From positions 1 to 6,359 of the forward strand of contig JAGBXG010000242.1 of the NCBI GenBank assembly GCA_017629415.1: a stretch of 6,359 nucleotides of DNA, given 5' to 3'. Position numbers and translations under genes: made by a program. Positions 1 through 3,850 of the stretch are shown one piece after another (within the stretch, counting starts at the first letter, position 1; every line of letters starts with the position of its first letter). This stretch comes from Pseudomonadota bacterium (GTDB lineage Bacteria; Myxococcota; Bradymonadia; UBA4248). The notes under the pieces are model-generated. The model was given only the letters and a program-made list of their open reading frames with translations, did no database searches and was not told the DNA's origin.

Positions 1-699
1 AATATGCTGCGCGAATATGCCTGCGCCGATTTCCTCAATACCACCTATTACGGTGGCCAGTTCTCTGACTTTGATATCTGGAAAATGGGTACCATCAATG
101 CTGCCAAAGCCTTGGGTTTGGATCCCGTCATCGGTGCACTTGCCTCCGGTAAAGTCGCGGATATCGCCATGTACGCTAAAACCGATGGCCGCAAAGCCCA
201 CCGTGCCGTCATCAGCGCTGAAAATAAAGACGTTTTGCTCGTCATGATCGACGGTAAACTTGTCGTCGGCGATGAATCCATCGGCAGCGTCATGACAGGA
301 AACAACTGCGGTACAGAAAATGTCTGCGGTTCCACAAAGAAAATCTGTCCGAATGGCACATCCAAAACATTCGCCACATTAAAACAAAATGACAAATATG
401 CATCCTATTTCTGCGGTGTACCTGCCGGCGAACCAACCTGTATTCCCCAGCGTACAAGAACTCAGGATACAGATGATCAGAAGACAACCAAGTATGATGG
501 TAATCTCTCTGACAACTATTCCGATCCGAACGATATCGATGGCGACGGCATTCCCAATACACAAGATAACTGCCCGGGTATCTTCAACCCAATTCGTCCC
601 CAGGATGGTACAAAAGCCAACCGTGCTCAGGGCGATGCCGACAGCGATGGCACAGGCGATGCCTGCGATAAGGCACCGTTAAATGCTGCGGTTCAATAA
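1..699 (+). CDS. Amidohydrolase-family protein with C-terminal thrombospondin type 3 repeats (3' part)
   Basis: The reading frame is already open at base 1, so the true start lies outside the window; only the C-terminal ~232 residues are seen. Numbering from the first Met (nt 4), residues 29-95 match the end of metal-dependent amidohydrolases: MGTINAAKALGL, then IGALASGKVADIAMY, which is the usual 'Ala-Lys-Ala-Leu-Gly ... Gly-Lys-x-Ala-Asp' return to the small beta-sandwich domain. Residues ~100-150 are a Cys-rich linker (Cys 102, 108, 115, 137, 146). Residues ~174-222 carry thrombospondin type 3 calcium-binding repeats (DIDGDGIPNTQDNC; then DADSDGTGDACD). The metal-ligand and active-site residues lie upstream and are not visible, so the substrate cannot be named. 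The paired cysteines and calcium-binding tail suggest export to the periplasm or cell surface (inference). The gene ends in its own terminator and converges on gdhA. Confidence 0.8.
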   Translation, partial: NMLREYACADFLNTTYYGGQFSDFDIWKMGTINAAKALGLDPVIGALASGKVADIAMYAKTDGRKAHRAVISAENKDVLLVMIDGKLVVGDESIGSVMTGNNCGTENVCGSTKKICPNGTSKTFATLKQNDKYASYFCGVPAGEPTCIPQRTRTQDTDDQKTTKYDGNLSDNYSDPNDIDGDGIPNTQDNCPGIFNPIRPQDGTKANRAQGDADSDGTGDACDKAPLNAAVQ

Positions 700-708
700 T
701 GAAAACCT

Positions 709-724
709 AAACCTTTAAAGGTTT
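709..724. other. Perfect 16-bp palindrome after the stop codon
   Basis: AAACCTTTAAAGGTTT is a perfect inverted repeat starting 9 bases after the amidohydrolase stop codon and just before the terminator hairpin. With no central loop bases it would form a short AT-rich hairpin or bind a dimeric protein. Its role is unknown; it may simply strengthen the 3' end structure. Confidence 0.5.
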
Positions 725-727
725 CAT

Positions 728-755
728 AAAAGGGGCTTAAACAGCCCCTTTTTTT
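728..755 (+). terminator. Rho-independent terminator of the amidohydrolase gene
   Basis: A 10-bp stem AAAAGGGGCT / AGCCCCTTTT (728-737 and 743-752) closes a TAAAC loop and runs into a T tract that ends at 755. It sits 29 bases after the stop codon in the same direction, which is standard placement. Confidence 0.9.
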
Positions 756-789
756 GTGCCATTTAGCACACGATTCTCCTCAACCGGTT

Positions 790-953
790 CCATGGCGTAT
801 GCAAAATCTCAAATCACTTGCAAAATGATGCGCTATAGGAAAGCAGAATGGGATACACGCTCCCAATTGCCCCTAAATGTCAGCAATCAGCACACATCAA
901 ACCTGCAAAAGACGTAAGTCCCAATTGTGGGTTCCAAGGGGCTCACCCCCTTG
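790..953 (-). repeat. Dispersed ~163-bp repeat, copy A
   Basis: Read on the - strand, this segment aligns with 3581-3742 on the + strand. Three blocks can be aligned by eye: 924-953 against 3581-3610 (29 of 30 identical, containing GAGCCCCTTGGAACCCACAA), 846-877 against 3654-3686 (high identity, one gap), and the right arm from the CCATTC motif to CCATGG (790-851), about 48 of 62 identical. The middle 46 bases are poorly conserved. In the right arm the two copies share a reading frame without an indel: on the - strand TTG at 866 opens 28 codons, starting LGACIPFCFPIAHHFASDLR, to a TGA at 782-780. The element lies entirely between genes and has no transposase. Confidence 0.75.
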
Positions 954-971
954 CACCTGAACTGCTCTACA
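940..971 (-). repeat. 32-bp direct repeat, unit 1 (joined to repeat copy A)
   Basis: This unit matches 1002-1033 at 31 of 32 positions (C against T at base 7 of the + strand unit). It shares the core CTTGCACCTGAACTGCTCTA. Its left 14 bases overlap the conserved end of repeat copy A, so the direct repeat looks like a partial duplication of the element's edge. Units start 62 bases apart with a 30-base spacer. Confidence 0.85.
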
Positions 972-1001
972 TATAATCGAATTGTGAAGTGTAAAAACAC
1001 A

Positions 1002-1033
1002 GGCTCATCCCCTTGCACCTGAACTGCTCTACA
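1002..1033 (-). repeat. 32-bp direct repeat, unit 2
   Basis: This is the second copy of the 32-bp unit, one mismatch from 940-971. It begins exactly where the T tract of the gdhA terminator ends (base 1033 is shared), so on the - strand it is the first sequence after termination. Confidence 0.85.
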
Positions 1034-1063
1034 AAAAAAACGGCGTTCCGAAGAACGCCGTTT
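1033..1063 (-). terminator. Rho-independent terminator of gdhA with a cUUCGg tetraloop
   Basis: On the - strand an 11-bp perfect stem AAACGGCGTTC / GAACGCCGTTT (1053-1063 and 1038-1048) closes on TTCG, giving the very stable C(UUCG)G tetraloop in RNA, and is followed by eight Ts (1040-1033). It lies 23 bases after the gdhA stop codon. In the + direction only TTT follows the stem, so it probably acts in one direction. Confidence 0.95.
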
Positions 1064-1086
1064 ATCATTATAAAGATTTGATTGAA

Positions 1087-2370
1087 TTATTTCACTGCCC
1101 AACCGCGTGAAACACAAGCATTAGCAACACGTTCAATCGAAATCATGTAAGCCGCATCGCGCATGTAAACTTTCTTTTCAACGGCCATGGCATGAACTTT
1201 CTGGAATGCGGATGCCATCTTGGTATCAAGTTTTTCCAAAACTTCTGCTTTTTCCCAGAAATAGTTCATATTGCACTGAACTTGTTCAAAGTATGAACAA
1301 GTTACGCCACCAGCATTGCACAAGAAATCGGGAACAATATAAATCTCGCGAGCCTTGATAACTTCGTCGGCTTCAGGCGTTGTCGGACCATTGGCACCTT
1401 CGGCAATAATCTTCACCGATTTGGCAATGCGATTGACGTTATCGGCATTGATCTGATTTTCAAGGGCAGCAGGAATCAAAATATCGACTTCCTGATCGAT
1501 CCAGGCATCACCCGGCAGAATTTCATAACCGAGTTCCTTGGCCTTATTCTTATCAATGGAACCAAATTTATCCGAAATGCCTTTAAGTTCAACAATATCC
1601 ACACCGCTGGCGCGTTTATAAGCATACGAGCATTTGTCAACATTATCCCAGCAGGACACGCAAACCACTTTGCCGCCCAAATGGGTGTAACGTTCACAAG
1701 CATAATAGGCCACATTACCAAAGCCCTGAACCGATGCCGTTGTCTTGGCAATATCAATGCCGTTAGCTTTGCAGGCTTCATGCAGCGTACAAATCACGCC
1801 ATATCCCGTGGCTTCGGTACGACCTAATGAACCACCGCTGCCAACAGGCTTGCCGGTAATAAATCCAGGATATTTGCCGTTATGAATCGTTTCATATTCA
1901 TCGAGCATCCAAATCATGTGCTGGCCGTTTGTCATCATATCGGGAGCTGGAACGTCCTGAACTGGACCGACATTGCGAGACAGGGCACGAACCCATGCAC
2001 GACAGAGGCGTTCTTGTTCGGTCATGGAAAGTTCACGAGGATCACAGGCAATACCACCTTTACCCCCGCCTAGAGGAATATCCACAACGGCGCATTTCCA
2101 TGTCATCCATGTGGCAAGCGCTCGCACGGTATCAATCGTTTCACCTGGCGCAAAGCGAATACCGCCTTTGCAAGGACCACGGCCATCATTATGCTGTACA
2201 CGGAAACCTTTGAACACGCGCATTGAACCATCATCCATACGAATCGGAAGACTAAAGGTGTATTCACGCATGGGTTCGCGTAAAAGCGCACGAATACTGT
2301 CGCTCAGATTGAGTTTTTCGGCGTTCGTGTCAAACTGATGCTGTGCCATTTCAAAAGGATTAAATGCCAT
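1087..2370 (-). CDS. gdhA: Glu/Leu/Phe/Val dehydrogenase family glutamate dehydrogenase
   Basis: This 427-residue protein has full family length (usual range ~410-450) and both domains. It catalyses the reversible NAD(P)-dependent oxidative deamination of glutamate to 2-oxoglutarate and ammonium in the cytoplasm, normally as a hexamer. Substrate-site lysines are seen in CKGGIR (Lys68) and WKCAVVD (Lys92). The signature IPLGGGKGGIACDP places the catalytic Lys at 104, and DVPAPDM gives the catalytic Asp144. NAGGVTCSYFE (352-362) holds the serine equivalent to Ser380 of the Clostridium symbiosum enzyme. The dinucleotide fold shows QGFGNVA (215-221), with Ala where Gly is usual, and CVSCWDN (237-243), with Cys where an acidic residue often sits, so the NAD/NADP preference cannot be read off. 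ATG at 2370 has a strong GGAGAGG five bases upstream. A single-gene transcript is likely: it has its own terminator and a 223-bp upstream gap. Substrate preference for glutamate over other amino acids is inferred. Confidence 0.93.
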   Translation of the reverse strand: MAFNPFEMAQHQFDTNAEKLNLSDSIRALLREPMREYTFSLPIRMDDGSMRVFKGFRVQHNDGRGPCKGGIRFAPGETIDTVRALATWMTWKCAVVDIPLGGGKGGIACDPRELSMTEQERLCRAWVRALSRNVGPVQDVPAPDMMTNGQHMIWMLDEYETIHNGKYPGFITGKPVGSGGSLGRTEATGYGVICTLHEACKANGIDIAKTTASVQGFGNVAYYACERYTHLGGKVVCVSCWDNVDKCSYAYKRASGVDIVELKGISDKFGSIDKNKAKELGYEILPGDAWIDQEVDILIPAALENQINADNVNRIAKSVKIIAEGANGPTTPEADEVIKAREIYIVPDFLCNAGGVTCSYFEQVQCNMNYFWEKAEVLEKLDTKMASAFQKVHAMAVEKKVYMRDAAYMISIERVANACVSRGWAVK

Positions 2371-2375
2371 GATTA

Positions 2376-2382
2376 CCTCTCC
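2376..2382 (-). promoter_or_regulatory. Ribosome binding site of gdhA
   Basis: GGAGAGG on the - strand, five bases (TAATC) before ATG at 2370, is a near-ideal Shine-Dalgarno sequence and fixes the gdhA start. Confidence 0.85.
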
Positions 2383-2523
2383 ATCATGAAAAAAGTTCGC
2401 TCAAAAACGAGCATTGATGGCGCTCTTCGCGTCACGGGATGAACTCTATACGTTTAACACTCGACACGATATCATGCAATCAACATTCGAATCATATTCA
2501 CATTTTTATTTATCAAACGAATA

Positions 2524-2532
2524 TTATCCACA
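2524..2532 (+). promoter_or_regulatory. DnaA box 1 (TTATCCACA)
   Basis: This is a perfect match to the consensus high-affinity DnaA box TTATCCACA, in the same orientation as the second copy 29 bases further on. It borders an AT-rich stretch on its left. Binding is inferred from sequence only. Confidence 0.65.
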
Positions 2533-2552
2533 AGTGGCACATACACGCAAAA

Positions 2553-2561
2553 TTATCCACA
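2553..2561 (+). promoter_or_regulatory. DnaA box 2 (TTATCCACA)
   Basis: This is the second perfect TTATCCACA, direct orientation, start-to-start distance 29 bp (nearly three helical turns), so two DnaA molecules would lie on roughly the same face of the DNA. It lies 33 bases downstream (on the - strand) of the dam stop codon. Confidence 0.65.
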
Positions 2562-2593
2562 TGTAAACCAGTGTATGATAAACACATACCACA

Positions 2594-3436
2594 TCAATGA
2601 TTATTCGTCACAATCACTTCTTTACCCATACGTTTTGTGCCATCACGATTAATCGCCCTTCGTACTCTGATGGCTTCAATATGGAAACCCTCATACCATT
2701 CATAAATCAGCGGCACGTCATGATTACTCAACATCAAATGAACATATTTTTCATCTAAATGCCGGAATAAATCTGCCAAACGTCTGTGTTCATCGAAGGA
2801 AAAACCATTTTTCGTATAATCTGTAAAATTTGATGTTGCACTGACAGGAATATAGGGAGAATCAAAATATACAAAATCGCCTGCTTTCACATCGTGACAA
2901 GCCGCTTCAAAATCCCCATGACGAATTTCTACATCAGCGTCATTCAAATATTGCCCCATACGTCTCAAATTATGAGCATCTATAGAAGGCCCCTTTGTCT
3001 TATTATTATAAGGCACATTGAACAATCCTTTAGAATTGACACGATATAATCCATTAAAACAATGCTTATTGAGCCATATCATCAAAGCCGCACATTCTGG
3101 ATCTAAAATATTATCTGAAATTTTTTGATTGTATTGTTTTCTTACAGACAAATAATATTCACGATTACAAACAACTGTATCTAATTTTTCCACTTCAGCA
3201 ATCACATTTTCAGCATTTTGTTTCAATTGGATATATATATTTAACAACTGTGCATTCACATCATTCATGACAGCCCTTTGAGGCTGCAAAGCCAAGAGCA
3301 TGGCACCGCCGCCAATAAAAGGCTCATAGTAAGTCCCCGAATATTCAGGCATTCTCGCGATAAGCTGAGGCAGCAGCTGTTTTTTGCCTCCTGCCCATTT
3401 GACAAAAGGTGTCAACTTTTCATTCATCTGACACAT
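2594..3436 (-). CDS. Dam-type (class D12) DNA adenine N6-methyltransferase
   Basis: This 280-residue protein matches the length and motif order of Dam/DpnM methylases, which transfer a methyl group from S-adenosylmethionine to adenine, usually in GATC. Seen in order: KWAGGK (13-18, motif X, SAM binding), EPFIGGGAM (38-46, motif I), NDVN (58-61), NKHCFNGLYRVN (123-134), the catalytic motif IV at 192-195, LSNHD (236-240), and the C-terminal RR-x-I ... KEVIVTN end. Motif IV reads DSPY instead of the usual DPPY; it is followed by IPVSATSNFTDY, as expected for this family, so the enzyme is probably active, but GATC specificity is inferred. No restriction endonuclease gene is next to it, so it looks like a solitary methylase. 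The gene is much more AT-rich than its neighbours (30 G/C in the 120 bases 3121-3240, against 69 in 4861-4980), suggesting acquisition from elsewhere. ATG at 3436 is chosen over the in-frame ATG at 3427 because of GGAGAG upstream. Confidence 0.92.
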   Translation of the reverse strand: MCQMNEKLTPFVKWAGGKKQLLPQLIARMPEYSGTYYEPFIGGGAMLLALQPQRAVMNDVNAQLLNIYIQLKQNAENVIAEVEKLDTVVCNREYYLSVRKQYNQKISDNILDPECAALMIWLNKHCFNGLYRVNSKGLFNVPYNNKTKGPSIDAHNLRRMGQYLNDADVEIRHGDFEAACHDVKAGDFVYFDSPYIPVSATSNFTDYTKNGFSFDEHRRLADLFRHLDEKYVHLMLSNHDVPLIYEWYEGFHIEAIRVRRAINRDGTKRMGKEVIVTNNH

Positions 3437-3442
3437 CCATCA

Positions 3443-3448
3443 CTCTCC
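3443..3448 (-). promoter_or_regulatory. Ribosome binding site of the dam-type gene
   Basis: GGAGAG on the - strand lies six bases before ATG at 3436, while the in-frame ATG three codons later has no comparable site. It partly overlaps one arm of a 5-bp inverted repeat (CACTC 3441-3445 / GAGTG 3456-3460), a weak hairpin that could limit ribosome access. Confidence 0.7.
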
Positions 3449-3513
3449 GATTGATGAGTGTTCAAAAACCTTTGCTCTCGAAAATACCCTGAACCATCAA
3501 TGTTTCATGGGAG

Positions 3514-3536
3514 GGGGCAAGCCCGGGCCAAGCCCC
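3514..3536. repeat. GC-rich imperfect hairpin
   Basis: GGGGC (3514-3518) and GCCCC (3532-3536) pair around a centre that itself contains the palindrome GCCCGGGC (3521-3528). It is the outermost member of the hairpin cluster on the dam side. Confidence 0.6.
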
Positions 3537-3555
3537 TACGGCTTACGCAAAGTTT

Positions 3556-3574
3556 TTTGGGGCTCCGCCCCAAA
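3556..3574. repeat. GC-rich hairpin, 8-bp stem
   Basis: TTTGGGGC / GCCCCAAA (3556-3563 and 3567-3574) is a perfect stem with loop TCC. On the + strand it is preceded by a T run, on the - strand followed by one (CCCCAAAAAACTTTG), so on the - strand it could work as a weak terminator for a transcript from the TPR-like gene. Confidence 0.7.
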
Positions 3575-3579
3575 CCCCG

Positions 3580-3600
3580 CCAAGGGGCTGAGCCCCTTGG
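3580..3600. repeat. GC-rich hairpin, CCAAGGGGC-TGA-GCCCCTTGG
   Basis: This is a perfect 9-bp stem (3580-3588 and 3592-3600) around TGA. It forms the left end of repeat copy B. A one-base variant (CAAGGGGGTGAGCCCCTTGG read on the - strand) sits at the matching end of copy A, so the palindrome is part of the dispersed element. Confidence 0.8.
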
Positions 3601-3742
3601 AACCCACAATGGATTAACGTTTTCGTAAGTTAGCCGGATACTGGTTACTAACGTTTAGGGGCAAAATGGGACCCTGTATCCCATTCCACTTTCCTGTCGC
3701 ACACCACTTCGTAAGTGATTTGCGACTTTGCGTACACCGTGG
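3581..3742 (+). repeat. Dispersed ~163-bp repeat, copy B
   Basis: This is the second copy of the element at 790-953, in the opposite orientation. The left block (3581-3610) is 29/30 identical to copy A, and the right block (3654-3742) is about three-quarters identical. Within it, ATG at 3666 is preceded by AGGGG four bases upstream and opens MGPCIPFHFPVAHHFVSDLR, 17 of 27 residues identical to the frame in copy A. Of 27 codons, 11 are unchanged, 6 differ silently and 10 change the amino acid, mostly conservatively. A short coding role is possible but not established. Confidence 0.75.
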
Positions 3743-3770
3743 GGCCAAGCTGAGCCCCTTTGGCAGGATT

Positions 3771-3793
3771 CCAAAGGAGCTCAGCTCCTTTGG
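3771..3793. repeat. GC-rich hairpin, 11-bp perfect stem
   Basis: CCAAAGGAGCT / AGCTCCTTTGG (3771-3781 and 3783-3793) pair perfectly around a single C. A related, imperfect form (GGGGCCAAGCTGAGCCCC, 3741-3758) lies just before it, hinting at a family of similar palindromes. No T run follows in either direction. Confidence 0.75.
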
Positions 3794-3839
3794 TGGGGTC
3801 CGGGGCGAAGCCTCGGTGGGGTCCGGGGCAAAGCCCCGG
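3794..3839. repeat. Two tandem 23-bp GC-rich units
   Basis: Units 3794-3816 and 3817-3839 both start TGGGGTCCGGGGC and match at 21 of 23 positions. In the second unit CCGGGGC / GCCCCGG (3823-3829 and 3833-3839) forms a perfect 7-bp hairpin with loop AAA; two changes weaken it in the first. The cluster begins 11 bases beyond the stop codon of the TPR-like gene and may shape the 3' end of its transcript. Confidence 0.8.
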
Positions 3840-3850
3840 GAAAAAGACCT

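Larger units (their letters stand above)
700..1086. other. Convergent intergenic region between the amidohydrolase gene and gdhA
   Basis: This 387-bp gap has no convincing standard gene. It holds, in order: a 16-bp palindrome, the + strand terminator, repeat copy A, two copies of a 32-bp direct repeat, and the - strand terminator of gdhA. A 76-codon open frame on the - strand (887-1117) runs through the repeats and the gdhA terminator into the gdhA 3' end, and is not considered a gene. Confidence 0.75.
2371..2593. promoter_or_regulatory. AT-rich upstream region of gdhA with DnaA boxes
   Basis: The 223-bp gap between gdhA (start) and dam (end), both on the - strand, must hold the gdhA promoter unless transcription runs through from dam. 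No convincing -35/-10 pair was identified; the best partial match on the - strand is TTGCAT followed at poor spacing by TATAGA. The stretch around 2490-2527 is strongly AT-rich (includes TTTTTATTTATC) and borders two perfect DnaA boxes. No GATC site was seen in this gap. There is no clear terminator for dam; only a weak 5-bp hairpin without a T run lies just after its stop codon. Confidence 0.55.
3437..3850. other. Repeat-rich intergenic region between the dam-type and TPR-like genes
   Basis: This 414-bp gap is built almost wholly of GC-rich hairpins and repeats (3514-3839), with only the ~75 bases next to the dam-type gene free of them. It must contain the dam promoter if the gene is not co-transcribed with the TPR-like gene; no good promoter was recognised. 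An open frame of 67 codons (3666-3869, +) starts in repeat copy B and runs through the hairpins into the antisense of the TPR gene; only its first ~27 codons have a counterpart in copy A. Confidence 0.75.

Noticed and set aside
940..1033. CRISPR-like pair: 32-bp repeats around a 30-base spacer
   Set aside because: There are only two units, no cas genes, no palindromic core in the unit, and the inner unit merges with a dispersed intergenic repeat that occurs again at 3581-3742.
887..1117. 76-codon open frame on the - strand
   Set aside because: It runs through the gdhA 3' end, its strong terminator, both direct repeats and repeat copy A; its frame is not the one conserved between the repeat copies.
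1882..2338. Several + strand open frames (63 to 121 codons) opposite gdhA
   Set aside because: All are antisense to clearly conserved GDH motifs and have no ribosome sites or recognisable domains.
2573..2589. Terminator for the dam-type gene
   Set aside because: GTATG/CATAC is only a 5-bp stem with a 7-base loop and no T run follows on the - strand; too weak to call.
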